From an uncultured Denitrobacterium sp. (GTDB taxonomy: Bacteria; Actinomycetota; Coriobacteriia; Coriobacteriales; Eggerthellaceae), in the NCBI GenBank assembly GCA_905236045.1, contig CAJOOG010000029.1, positions 1 to 41,861 of the forward strand: a stretch of 41,861 bases of DNA. The letters are read 5' to 3'. Every line of letters starts with the position of its first letter. The stretch's first letter is position 1. Below are positions 8,643 to 16,666 of this stretch, one piece after another. The position numbers and the translations under genes are program-made. The notes beneath the pieces were generated by a model. That model was not told the DNA's origin, ran no database searches, and worked only from the letters and a program-made list of their open reading frames with translations.

Positions 8643-10682
8643 CTATAGATTCTCGACTTCGGCGCCCTTGCGGCGGCTTACAAACCAGATCACGGCCAGC
8701 AAGGCCAGCAAGGCCGCGACGATGCATCCGGCCACGAGGGCGGCTTGCTGCATCATCTTGCCCATGATGCCCTCTTCCCTCGGCAACGAGGAGGTGCTCT
8801 CGCCGGAGGCCAAAGGCGTCTGGGTTTCCTCGATGCGCTCGGTGGTAGCGTCCGTTCCCTCGTTGTTGGTGATCGTCGTCGCGTCCTGGCCGTTTATGAC
8901 GTTGTACGTCGTGCTGTCGGCGAGCTGCCCGGAAGAGGCGCCGTCGCCGGTCTGCGAGCCATCCTGCGTCGTGCTCTGCGATGAGGCCGCCCCCACGGTG
9001 GTGTTCGAAACGGTCCCCGGCTCATAGAGGACGCGCAATCGCGTGATAACCGTCTGCGCGGAGAGATCGTCGTCGACATCGCGGTAATAGAAGGTGTAAG
9101 TGCGCTCGGAGGAGTAGAAGTCGTGTCTGATGGCCTGTTCTTGGCCATCCAGGCGCACATAGGAAGCGCCGTCCTGCTCCAGGGTCTCCGGCGCGCTGAT
9201 CTCCACGTCGGAGGAGCCCTCGGCGCAGACGGCGACTTGGCGCGCGGCGATGACCGAGCCATCTGCGGCATTCACATACTGGACGGTTAGCTCGTAGTCC
9301 TGCTCGGCGGTGGAATAGCCCTCCGGAACGTAATAGACGTACCGGATGGGGAAATAACCGCTCTCGGGAGCGGAATAGGTCTGCTCGCCGCCGACCGGGA
9401 CGTAGGTCGTGCCGTCTTTGCGGATGCTCTTGGCGGTAAAGGTCTCGCCGGAGGCGATGGTCTGCGAGCCCAGGCTGCGATCCTGCGAGCCGGGGCTCGC
9501 GGCGCCGTTCACCAATTCCACCGTCCAGGAGGCCGACTGCGTCTCGTCGACGAGGTTGTAGGGCACCCAATAGGTGGCCGAGCCGTTCGTCACGCCGTCG
9601 GAGGAGGAGTCGAAGACCATGACCGTCTTCTCGGAAGAATCCAGGTCGTAGGTGCGGACCTGCGACCCCGAGCTCTGCAGGTAGAAGGTGGACGGCAGCG
9701 TATAGCGATAGACTCCCGAGACGTCCACCTTGTCGCTGGCTAAGATACCGGCGGTCGTCTTGCCGACCTTCGCGTCGTAGAAGTTGATGGTCGCCTGGTA
9801 GAAGCCCGCCGCATTGGCCATGTCGCGGTCTATCTGTTTCACTCGGACCGTGTAGTCATGCTGACCAGGATTCTGCATGACCACCGAACCCGCGAAGCAG
9901 ATGGTGCGGTAGTAATCCGTCGCGCCCGTGTCCGCGTTCTTCACGCCGAGCAGCGCCTGGATGGCCACCTTGCGCGACTCCCCCGCGGCGATGCCCGACA
10001 CGGTCTGGGTGTAGACGACCGTGCCGTCGTCGGAGACGTAGCGGATCGTCCCGTCGAGAGAGGAGGACGCGTCGTAGGATTCGTAGGAATAGACGAGCCT
10101 GCCGGAATCGGAAGTCGACACGGCCTGCCCCTTCTCGTCGCGCGACAACGCGTAGGAAAGCCCGTTCACATAGAGGGATTCCACGGGGTTGAACGAGCGC
10201 GTCTCCGCCGAGGAGAGAGTGCGCAGGGCTATGAGCTGCGGGGAATCGGACGCCCCGTCGAGAGAGGCATAGACCCCCGCGATTTTGCCGGAGTAGAGCT
10301 GCTCGGAGCCCGCGTGGTCGGCATAGGCTGCGACCGTGTAGGAATCGTCCACGTCGAAGGAGGGAATGGAGAGCGTGACGACGCCGGTATAGGAGCCCGC
10401 ATCTCCGGAGGCGCCGGAAGTATCTTGGCCAAGCGTGTAAGCAAGACGCTGCGCGACGGGCGTGCCGTTGCGGGCGACGTCCACGAAGACCGTCTCGCCT
10501 TCGGCACCGTCGACGGAGAGCACCTCGATGGGTGCGCCCTCCTGTCCGACGATGTAGGAATCGACCCCGCTTACGCTCAGCGCAAACGCGGTGGTGGTAA
10601 GCAGGCAGGCCGCGAAGAGCGCCATCGAGCTCGCGACGACGAGGGCAAGCCCCCTCATCTTTCCCATTGCATTGGCAGCCAT
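8643..10682 (-). CDS. Membrane-anchored surface stalk protein with MucBP-like region
   Basis: The protein has ~679 residues: a signal peptide (to about residue 34, ending TTTAFA), a long beta-rich extracellular part, and a MucBP-like segment near residues 430-520 (YELTVQYVNAADGSVI, then YTFYYRDVDD). A Ser/Thr/Gln-rich stalk (~545-640), one transmembrane helix (AALVAGCIVAALLALLAVIW) and a short basic tail (SRRKG) complete it. The stretch before the helix is SSLPREEGIMGKMMQQ, which is not a convincing sortase motif, so simple membrane anchoring is more likely. The ATG at 10682 is preferred because AGGAGG lies nine bases upstream; the in-frame ATG at 10691 abuts that site. The sortase stop codon overlaps the start of this ribosome-binding region, so the two are probably translated from one message. 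It may be a membrane-bound base or partner of the giant adhesin; its function is not recognised further. Confidence 0.8.
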   Translation of the reverse strand: MAANAMGKMRGLALVVASSMALFAACLLTTTAFALSVSGVDSYIVGQEGAPIEVLSVDGAEGETVFVDVARNGTPVAQRLAYTLGQDTSGASGDAGSYTGVVTLSIPSFDVDDSYTVAAYADHAGSEQLYSGKIAGVYASLDGASDSPQLIALRTLSSAETRSFNPVESLYVNGLSYALSRDEKGQAVSTSDSGRLVYSYESYDASSSLDGTIRYVSDDGTVVYTQTVSGIAAGESRKVAIQALLGVKNADTGATDYYRTICFAGSVVMQNPGQHDYTVRVKQIDRDMANAAGFYQATINFYDAKVGKTTAGILASDKVDVSGVYRYTLPSTFYLQSSGSQVRTYDLDSSEKTVMVFDSSSDGVTNGSATYWVPYNLVDETQSASWTVELVNGAASPGSQDRSLGSQTIASGETFTAKSIRKDGTTYVPVGGEQTYSAPESGYFPIRYVYYVPEGYSTAEQDYELTVQYVNAADGSVIAARQVAVCAEGSSDVEISAPETLEQDGASYVRLDGQEQAIRHDFYSSERTYTFYYRDVDDDLSAQTVITRLRVLYEPGTVSNTTVGAASSQSTTQDGSQTGDGASSGQLADSTTYNVINGQDATTITNNEGTDATTERIEETQTPLASGESTSSLPREEGIMGKMMQQAALVAGCIVAALLALLAVIWFVSRRKGAEVENL

Positions 10683-10697
10683 CTTAGGCATCCTCCT

Positions 10698-11462
10698 CTA
10701 ATCTGCATTCCCGAATGTCCGCGAGCCGACGAGTCGAGCGTCAAGGACCAGCCTGTTGCTGCTCGAGCAGGTGCTCAGGGTGACGACACGATCCCCGGCG
10801 ATTACCTCGACGCCCGTGTCGTAGAGCGAATCGGTTTTCAGCTTCGTCTCGAAGGCCCAGAAGACCTGCGCATCGGAGAAGCCGACCGTGTAATCCTCGC
10901 TGGAGGGGTCCACGATGTTCGCCGCGAAGATGCGGTACGTGTTAGCCCGGTCCGGCGTGTAGATGGTGAAAGTATCTTGGCCATCGGCGTAGAAATCTTC
11001 GGAGGTGTACTCCCGCAGGCTCCCGAACATGCTGCGGTCGCGCATGTTGTGCCCATAGACGATGGAATGCAGGTCGGTGAAGTCGGAGGCGTTGCGGGAG
11101 TCGAGGAAAATCGATCCGCTGACCGAGGATTGCCCCGATGGGTCGTTGTGCAGATAGAAGTCGTTGTCCTCGCCCTGCATGACGGGATAGTCGATATCCA
11201 GGTCATCCATGCGTATCCAGGCCACAACGCCGGGATACTCGGCTTGCAGGCTCGCGAAATCTATGGGGTTGGCATCCTGCCCGGAGGTTTCGCCCGCATA
11301 GGCGCAGCGAATGGAGGAATAGGTGCCTTGCGCCTGCAGGTAGCCGAAGACTTTCCAACCGAGCCATGCGCAGCCGACGATGGCCAGAATCGCCAATACG
11401 ACCTGAATCATCGTGAAAATGCCCCTTTTGCGCGAAGCCTCCAAAGCGCCCGTTCCTTCCAT
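10698..11462 (-). CDS. srtB: Class B sortase
   Basis: This 254-residue transpeptidase has an N-terminal signal-anchor helix (about 18-40) and an extracellular sortase B fold. Catalytic residues are visible: His138 in VYGHNM, Cys232 in TLSTC and Arg237 in SSSNRLVLDARLV. The segment IDYPVMQGEDNDFYL matches the sortase B N-terminal region. Sortases cut a sorting signal between Thr and Gly and join the Thr to a cell-wall or pilin amine. The first gene of the surface operon, it is likely dedicated to the downstream VAPKTG protein. Class B enzymes also polymerise some streptococcal pili, so a pilus-building role is possible. The start is uncertain: ATG at 11462 lacks a clear ribosome-binding site; a TTG seven codons in and an ATG at codon 18 (after AAAAGGGGC) are alternatives. 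Confidence 0.93.
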   Translation of the reverse strand: MEGTGALEASRKRGIFTMIQVVLAILAIVGCAWLGWKVFGYLQAQGTYSSIRCAYAGETSGQDANPIDFASLQAEYPGVVAWIRMDDLDIDYPVMQGEDNDFYLHNDPSGQSSVSGSIFLDSRNASDFTDLHSIVYGHNMRDRSMFGSLREYTSEDFYADGQDTFTIYTPDRANTYRIFAANIVDPSSEDYTVGFSDAQVFWAFETKLKTDSLYDTGVEVIAGDRVVTLSTCSSSNRLVLDARLVGSRTFGNAD

Positions 11463-11955
11463 CGGGTAGCACAGTAATACATAGTCGGTACCATTTTACT
11501 CGTTTCACCTGGCCAAAGGAAAATCTCCCTTGTAACTCAACCAATTGTTCTCAATTCTAGGGGACATGTGTTCGAATGCAAGCAACCATGATAGCAGGAT
11601 GCTAACAGGCTCCAGAAGGCGAATCCCGCTGCCTCCTGCGAAATCGGAGCCGCGAATATCCCGCAGATGCACCCGTTGGACTTTCTCTCGAAAAGCTCCT
11701 CTTCCGGGTGCGCCCTTCGAGCCGAAGCAGGGGTATTGAAGCTCTCACCTGGTACGGTGCTGTAAGCTATCGTGCAGTTTACGGGTAAACGGTAATTCAT
11801 TGTTAACCACTTTATTGTTTTTGCCGTTATCTGGATACCTTTTAGCATTTTTTGTCGTTATGCTCTATGGAAGTGTTCCGCATTCGCCTTCCGTCGCTTC
11901 GAAGGGCGCGTATCCTAAGTCACGACCATTTATCGAGAAATAGAGGAGCGCGCAT
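11463..11955. promoter_or_regulatory. AT-richer intergenic region with inverted repeats between the surface operon and the thioesterase gene
   Basis: This ~490 bp region carries no convincing gene. It is clearly richer in A+T than its surroundings, mostly at 11,750-11,870. Visible symmetric elements are AATTG-TTCT-CAATT at 11543-11556, GTTTAC-GG-GTAAAC at 11777-11790, and GTTAAC close by. The region must hold the promoters of the leftward surface operon and of the rightward thioesterase gene. I could not pick out a strong -35/-10 pair for either. A 103-codon frame at 11537-11848 on the minus strand has no ribosome-binding site or family likeness. The palindromes suggest binding by one or more dimeric regulators, but this is inference. 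Confidence 0.45.
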
Positions 11956-12678
11956 ATGGGTTGGGAGCTCTCCGCGGACTACCGCTTACGATGGATGGAC
12001 TTCGATCGCTTCGGCCGTCTGCGCCCCAGCTGCATCTTAGACATCTTCCAAGACGTCGCCACCCTGCAGGCGAACGACATGGGAATCGGGCGCGACGATA
12101 TGTTGGCCAAAGACGTCTTCTGGGCCGTCATCCGCCAGAAATACGTCGTGGACCGCCAACCTCGCCACGGAGAGGTCCTCACCGCCCGAACTTGGCCACA
12201 CTCCCCCCGCCGCTTCTCCTTCATGCGCGATTACTCCCTCGCAGACGAGGAGGGCAACATACTGGTGAGGGGGTCCTCCGAATGGGTGCTCATGGACATC
12301 CGCACCAGGCAGCTCACGCCCGTGGAGGGCAAAGTCGATGCACCCTTCGATTTCTGCCCCGAACGCTGCTTCCAGGAGAAGATGCGCAAGCTCGCGAGCT
12401 TCCCACTCGTTGGGCAACCGGCCCGCGCCACGCCCTCCACGGCCGATATAGACGTCAACGGTCACGTCAACAACACCCGCTATGCCGCTTACGTGGAAGA
12501 GGCCCTCGACCTCTCGGAGGTGGAGGTCGCAAGCGGCCTGCAGATGGATTATCGCCAAGAGGCCCTCGCCGGGGAGGAGCTGCGTCTGTTCACACATCGA
12601 ATAGGCAGCGAGGTCGACCTCGTCGGAATCTCCCCCACTGACGAGGTTTCCTTCGCATGCCGACTCGAATTGCGGTAA
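11956..12678 (+). CDS. Acyl-ACP thioesterase (double hotdog)
   Basis: This 240-residue cytoplasmic enzyme of the acyl-ACP thioesterase family (PF01643 type) releases free fatty acids from acyl-carrier protein. The N-terminal hotdog is marked by RWMDFDRFGRLRPSCILDIFQ and WAVIRQKYVVDRQPRHGE. The second hotdog, from about residue 160, carries DIDVNGHVNNTRYAAYVEEAL, the D-x-N-x-H-x-N-N pattern of these enzymes. Length is normal for bacterial members. The start ATG follows TAGAGGAGCGCGCAT, giving a GAGG site at usable distance. It stands alone between the palindrome-rich region and the Fic-like gene. Chain-length preference cannot be read from the sequence. Confidence 0.9.
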   Translation: MGWELSADYRLRWMDFDRFGRLRPSCILDIFQDVATLQANDMGIGRDDMLAKDVFWAVIRQKYVVDRQPRHGEVLTARTWPHSPRRFSFMRDYSLADEEGNILVRGSSEWVLMDIRTRQLTPVEGKVDAPFDFCPERCFQEKMRKLASFPLVGQPARATPSTADIDVNGHVNNTRYAAYVEEALDLSEVEVASGLQMDYRQEALAGEELRLFTHRIGSEVDLVGISPTDEVSFACRLELR

Positions 12679-12741
12679 GATTCACCTGGACAAATAGATG
12701 TGGCCAACATGTCTTCAATCCTGCCCGATCGAGAGGCGACG

Positions 12742-13947
12742 ATGCTCATGAACCCGTACGATTACACCGAAATCCCCGCCAACCTGAACTCTTTAGCCGT
12801 ATCGAGGAAGCTCGAGGCATTGCATGGCCACGATACGCTGGAGGACGCTATTGCCCAAATGCAGCCCGCGGCCCGCGAGCAACGCCGCGAGGACGCCTTG
12901 GCGCAAAGCGCACTTGCCGCCGCGAGCCTAGCCGGAGAGGCCCTCGAAGAAGAGCGCTTAAGGGCCCTCATGGAGGGTAAGCTTCCCTCGGGGCCCGCGG
13001 AAGCAGCCGCGACGGGACACGTCTACGTGCTCGACCTCATCGAGAACCGACATACGAGCATGGCGGTCTCGCCGGGGGTGATCATGCAGCTTCACCGCGA
13101 CTTCCATTTCTTCGGGAGCGAGAAGCATGCGGGGGTCTGGCGCAGCCCCCAAGATGACCAAGATACCGACCCCGCCGTGCCCAGCGACGGGATTTCCTGG
13201 CACATGCGTCAGCTCTGCCGGGCCCACAATACCTCCATGACGTCCGGCAAGGTCGACCCTCTCCTTCTCGCAGCCATGTTCACCTGCGATTTCCTGCGCA
13301 TTTCCCCCTTCCCCGCCACCAACGAACGCCTCTCGTGCCTGCTGTTCCAAGAGCTCGTGCTGAAGGCCGGATGGGGTTTCATATCCTACGGCTGCATCGA
13401 GGCAAGTATCTTGGCCACTTCAAACGCCTGGGAGGCCTCCCTCTCCGACAGCAAGAGGGGCTGGCCGCAAGGCGGAGACTACCTTCCCTTCGTCGAGTAC
13501 CTCCTCGATGTCCTCGACCGCACCTGCCGTGACATGGGCAGCGCCGCCCCCGGCGTCGTGCGGGCGGCCCAGCCCGCCGTCGCGCCCGCCGCGAATGCAC
13601 CTGCGGCGACCAAGCCGGCCCCGCCTCGCACTCAGGCTCCCGCCCCCTCTGCAACCGCCGCCGCAAAACCCGCGCCCAAGCCGGCCGATGCCACGGCGAG
13701 CCAAGCCGCCCCCAAGAAGGCCGTCCCCGTCGTCCATGTCTCGAAACCGCGCAGCACCGCCACCAACGAGGCCATCATCCGCGCGTATTTCGCCACCGTG
13801 CACGAACCGGTCACCAAGGCCCAGATCATGCAGGACAACCCGTCCATGAGCCAGAAAACGATCGAGCGCAACCTGCAGAAGCTGCAGCGCGAAGGCGTCA
13901 TCGAGCGCGTCGGCGCAGCCCGCGCCACGAAATACCGCCACGTCTAG
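12742..13947 (+). CDS. Fic-fold protein with degenerate active site and C-terminal winged helix
   Basis: This ~401-residue protein is organised like class II Fic proteins: an N-terminal helical part with an inhibitory-helix-like motif (Ser62...Glu66 in SLAGEA), a Fic core, an Ala/Pro-rich linker (~275-330) and a C-terminal winged helix (~335-401, TKAQIMQ...SQKTIERNLQKLQREGVIERVG). The Fic core helix reads FLRISPFPATNERLS where active AMPylators have HPFxxGNGR. The catalytic His is replaced by Ser188 and the two glycines by Thr193 and Glu195; Asn194 and Arg196 remain. AMP transfer is therefore not expected, and a DNA-binding or sensory role is more likely (inference). The ATG at 12742 has GAGAGG five bases upstream; GTG 12700 and ATG 12709 are in frame but lack such a site. 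Confidence 0.82.
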   Translation: MLMNPYDYTEIPANLNSLAVSRKLEALHGHDTLEDAIAQMQPAAREQRREDALAQSALAAASLAGEALEEERLRALMEGKLPSGPAEAAATGHVYVLDLIENRHTSMAVSPGVIMQLHRDFHFFGSEKHAGVWRSPQDDQDTDPAVPSDGISWHMRQLCRAHNTSMTSGKVDPLLLAAMFTCDFLRISPFPATNERLSCLLFQELVLKAGWGFISYGCIEASILATSNAWEASLSDSKRGWPQGGDYLPFVEYLLDVLDRTCRDMGSAAPGVVRAAQPAVAPAANAPAATKPAPPRTQAPAPSATAAAKPAPKPADATASQAAPKKAVPVVHVSKPRSTATNEAIIRAYFATVHEPVTKAQIMQDNPSMSQKTIERNLQKLQREGVIERVGAARATKYRHV

Positions 13948-13975
13948 CCGCGCCCGCGCCCTCGAACGCCAACCA

Positions 13976-14560
13976 TCAGCAGAATACCAGCTCGCCCTCG
14001 GTTGCGACGATTTGCACATGCCTATCGTGCGCCTCCACAAAGGGCAGCTCATCGACCAGCTGCACGCTCGGTATCACACCCACCGACGTACCGGCGAGCC
14101 CTTCCAGAAACGCATCGTAGTATCCTCCGCCGTATCCGAGGCGATGCCCCCGCCTATCGAAGACGAAACCGGGAACGAGGGCCAAAGACGTCTCCGCCCC
14201 CTGCGGCATCGTGCAAAGCGGAGCTCTCTCGCTTGGTTCCAGAATACCCAACGGGCTCTTCACCAAACCCTCGAACGAAGCGAATCGCCGCCAGGACATC
14301 TCCCGCACCCCCTTCTCCACCCGAGGTGCCGCCACGACCTTCCCGTCCGCCCAAGCCTCCTCGATAATCGTCCGCGTGTCCACTTCCGCGCCGACTGCCA
14401 CATAGGCGAAGAGGATGTCCGCCTCCCGATAGGCCGGAAGAGCCAGCACCCTCTCGGCAATGAGGGAGGCGAGCCGCACGCGCTCCTGCCGCCCCAAGCC
14501 CTCGCGCAGCTGCGCATAGCGCTTCCGCCACGCCGCCTTGCGCTGTCGAACGTCTTCCAT
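13976..14560 (-). CDS. fau: 5-formyltetrahydrofolate cyclo-ligase
   Basis: This ~194-residue cytosolic enzyme converts 5-formyl-THF plus ATP to 5,10-methenyl-THF, returning the stored folate to one-carbon metabolism. Diagnostic features are the basic N-terminus (RQRKAAWRKRYAQLR), the central FAYVAVGAEVDTR, LGILEPS, the LVPGFVFDRRGHRLGYGGGYYD signature near residues 130-155, and the terminal HDRHVQIVATE. The ATG at 14560 with GGAAG just upstream is preferred; a GTG at 14581 would add seven residues. It is convergent with the Fic-like gene (28 bp between stops) and divergent from the nuclease gene. Confidence 0.92.
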   Translation of the reverse strand: MEDVRQRKAAWRKRYAQLREGLGRQERVRLASLIAERVLALPAYREADILFAYVAVGAEVDTRTIIEEAWADGKVVAAPRVEKGVREMSWRRFASFEGLVKSPLGILEPSERAPLCTMPQGAETSLALVPGFVFDRRGHRLGYGGGYYDAFLEGLAGTSVGVIPSVQLVDELPFVEAHDRHVQIVATEGELVFC

Positions 14561-14654
14561 CTGAGCTTCCAACAGCCCCACCTCGCTCGCCGCGTTGCCC
14601 TGCGCGAATGCGCCCGCAAGCTTCTTCTTCCTTCTGAACTGATATCATAGCCGC

Positions 14655-15467
14655 ATGCAGAAAGTCACCGCCATACGCGCCCTCATCGCCTCGGCCATTG
14701 CCGCTGTACTGGCCTTCTTCGGCCTATCCTTTGGCGGCGTGCTCCCCGCACCCGACCTCGCCAACACCTCGTCGGCCGCCGTTTCTACCGCCCAACCGGG
14801 AGAGGTCCTCTACGCGCTTTCGCAAGAGCAGGACATCCCCGACGGATGGCAGACCTGGGACGAGGCCTGGGCGCCTGAATACGTCTCCGACGTCGGGGAG
14901 GCGGTCGTGCGCTACGAATTGCACGGCAGCGGGCAGGATTCCATCACCACCGGCGAGCTCGACCGACTCGGACGCGCCACTTGGGGCGCCGGCGTGCTTA
15001 CGAAGGCCGCCAGCGAAGCAGCCCGCTCGGACGGGCGCGAGGAGATTCCCCAATCCGAGAATCCCTCCGGCTGGGTGGGCAACAAGAATGCGACCATCGT
15101 CCAGCCCGATGGCGAGACGTTCGAAGGCCCCTTCTGGAATCGCTCGCATCTGGTGGCCGATTCTTTCGGCGGTCACGCCATACGCGAGAACCTCATCCGG
15201 GGAACCCGCATGCAAAACGCCGGATCCAACGACGGGAAAGGCGGCATGCAGTACTGCGAGACCATCGCCCGCCAATGGATCTACGCGCACCCGGAAGGGA
15301 CGCTCTACTATGCCGCGACCCCGCTCTACCTGGGTGAAGAGTCCATCCCGCGGGCCGTGTTGGTGGACATGAGGTCCTCCGACGGCACCGTGGACAAGGA
15401 GGTCGTCGTCTACAACGCGGCGAAGGGCTATACGATCGACTACGCGAAGGGCATGTTCATCGACTAG
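14655..15467 (+). CDS. Secreted or membrane-tethered DNA/RNA non-specific endonuclease
   Basis: This 270-residue nuclease has an N-terminal signal or anchor helix (about 7-30, ALIASAIAAVLAFFGLSFGG). The C-terminal ββα-Me core includes WNRSHLVADSFGG, where the His is the likely general base, and ENLIRGTRMQN, where the last Asn is the likely Mg2+ ligand. This is the pattern of the Endonuclease_NS_2/EndA-like group, which degrade DNA and RNA without sequence preference outside the membrane. The start ATG at 14655 follows an AT-rich stretch and has no strong GGAGG site. There are no competence genes beside it, so whether it serves DNA uptake, nutrition or defence against extracellular DNA is open. 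Confidence 0.88.
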   Translation: MQKVTAIRALIASAIAAVLAFFGLSFGGVLPAPDLANTSSAAVSTAQPGEVLYALSQEQDIPDGWQTWDEAWAPEYVSDVGEAVVRYELHGSGQDSITTGELDRLGRATWGAGVLTKAASEAARSDGREEIPQSENPSGWVGNKNATIVQPDGETFEGPFWNRSHLVADSFGGHAIRENLIRGTRMQNAGSNDGKGGMQYCETIARQWIYAHPEGTLYYAATPLYLGEESIPRAVLVDMRSSDGTVDKEVVVYNAAKGYTIDYAKGMFID

Positions 15468-15506
15468 CCGCCCGCGTCGCCACGCGCCCGCAACTGCTCC
15501 GTGCCC

Positions 15507-15794
15507 TTACTCGGCCTTCTGCTCGTCCTTCTGTTGGGCCGCTTTCCTCTGGCGCCTCTTCTCCGCGAAACCGGCCGCGGCCTTCGCGCCCGAGCCGACC
15601 ACGATGCAGGCGACCACCCCGGCCACGGCTCCGACGGCGACGCCGGCCAGGAAGACGTTTTTCACCCCATCGGCAAGCGAGCCTCGTCCCAGAAGCTCCA
15701 TCCCCTGCTTGATGGAGGCGATTCCCCGGATTCGGGGATTCTGGGACTGATAAGGGTCGAAGGCATCGGAGAGCCTGAAGATCGTTGCAGCCAT
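15507..15794 (-). CDS. Small single-pass membrane protein of unknown function
   Basis: This 95-residue protein has a polar N-terminus (FRLSDAFDPYQSQNPRIRG), a central hydrophobic helix (NVFLAGVAVGAVAGVVACIVVG, about residues 46-67) and a Lys/Gln/Arg-rich cytoplasmic tail ending QQKDEQKAE. The ATG at 15794 lies nine bases after AAAGGAGG; an in-frame TTG at 15803 sits too close to that site. The short motif GVKNVFLAGVAVGA resembles GFKNIFLAGIGAVA of the phasin-like protein encoded at 39753-40109. It is convergent with the nuclease gene and divergent from the hydrogenase protease. A perfect TATAAT lies on this strand at 15851-15856, but no good -35 could be found. I do not recognise a family. 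Confidence 0.65.
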   Translation of the reverse strand: MAATIFRLSDAFDPYQSQNPRIRGIASIKQGMELLGRGSLADGVKNVFLAGVAVGAVAGVVACIVVGSGAKAAAGFAEKRRQRKAAQQKDEQKAE

Positions 15795-15941
15795 GACCGC
15801 CAACCTCCTTTGAGAGAGTGCGAAGTGCGCACGTACGCTATACTTCCGAGATTATACGCCCTCGAAGGGGCGAGGGCGGGCACGCGGCGCGCTCCTTCGC
15901 CATTCTGCTAGAATGGCACCGCTCGGAAAGGAGGCGCTGCC

Positions 15942-16472
15942 TTGAAGATAGCGCTGTATTGCGTTGGCAACAAGCTCATGCTCGACGACGGCCTCGGCTG
16001 TGCCGTCTTTGACGAGCTGCAAGCCTACGAATTCCCCGAGTACGTGAACCTCTTCGACGTCGGCTGCATGAGCATGGATTTGCTCGGCGCCGTCGATACC
16101 TACGACCTCATCATCACCGTCGACGCCGTCGACGGCACGGGAGAGCCCGCCGGCACCATCTTCTCCTATGCCCCCGAGGACATGGCCGGGCGGCCCTTCG
16201 GCTCCCAGAGCCTGCACGACCTCAAGCTTTCCGACCTCTTCGAGAGCGCGGAGCTGCTCGGCTACCATGCGCGGGGACTCTGCCTGGGCATGCAAATCGC
16301 CAACGGAGAGCCCGGCGATCTCGTCGTGGGGCTCACCCCCGCCGTCAACGAGAAGCTCCCCGATCTGGTGGACTGCGTGCTTGCGGCCCTGGTAAAGGAA
16401 GGCGTGCCCGTGCGCGTCAAGGCAACGGGCGCCCCGGTCGTGCCGGGTTATCATCACCAGGCGCGGGCCTAG
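15942..16472 (+). CDS. hyaD: [NiFe]-hydrogenase maturation endopeptidase (HyaD/HycI family)
   Basis: This 176-residue cytoplasmic protease removes the C-terminal peptide of the hydrogenase large subunit after nickel insertion. Family features visible are the N-terminal VGNKLMLDDGLGCAVFDEL (GN-L-DDG pattern), the strand-turn DLIITVDAVDGTGEPAG with its metal-sensing Asp, and the His in SLHDLKLSDLF. The TTG start at 15942 is supported by GGAAAGGAGG seven bases upstream. The likely substrate is the large subunit encoded at 18554-20200 on the opposite strand, whose tail carries DPCTACAVH followed by about 20 residues. A phosphate transporter gene separates the two. No hyp genes are in the window. 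Confidence 0.9.
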   Translation: MKIALYCVGNKLMLDDGLGCAVFDELQAYEFPEYVNLFDVGCMSMDLLGAVDTYDLIITVDAVDGTGEPAGTIFSYAPEDMAGRPFGSQSLHDLKLSDLFESAELLGYHARGLCLGMQIANGEPGDLVVGLTPAVNEKLPDLVDCVLAALVKEGVPVRVKATGAPVVPGYHHQARA

Positions 16473-16666
16473 CGCCCCGCGCCCCTGCGGCTTCCACATG
16501 TCCGCCCCGGCGCCCTCGCCGGCGACCGAGCCTCGGTGCCGAACGTAGCCCCCCGTGAAAAGCAAATTTCAGACAATTCCCTGCTTGCTTGACGATGCAG
16601 AGAAAATTCCAGCCCGGTTGAGATACAATTCTCCCCAGGCAAAAGGCAATTCAACAAAGGACGGTA

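Noticed and set aside
8690-8800. LPREE as a sortase signal in the stalk protein
   Set aside because: It lacks the Thr-Gly cleavage pair and is separated from the helix by a longer charged segment than usual.
11537-11848. 103-codon minus-strand frame in the palindrome-rich region
   Set aside because: No ribosome-binding site, atypical composition and no recognisable domain; it overlaps likely regulatory DNA.
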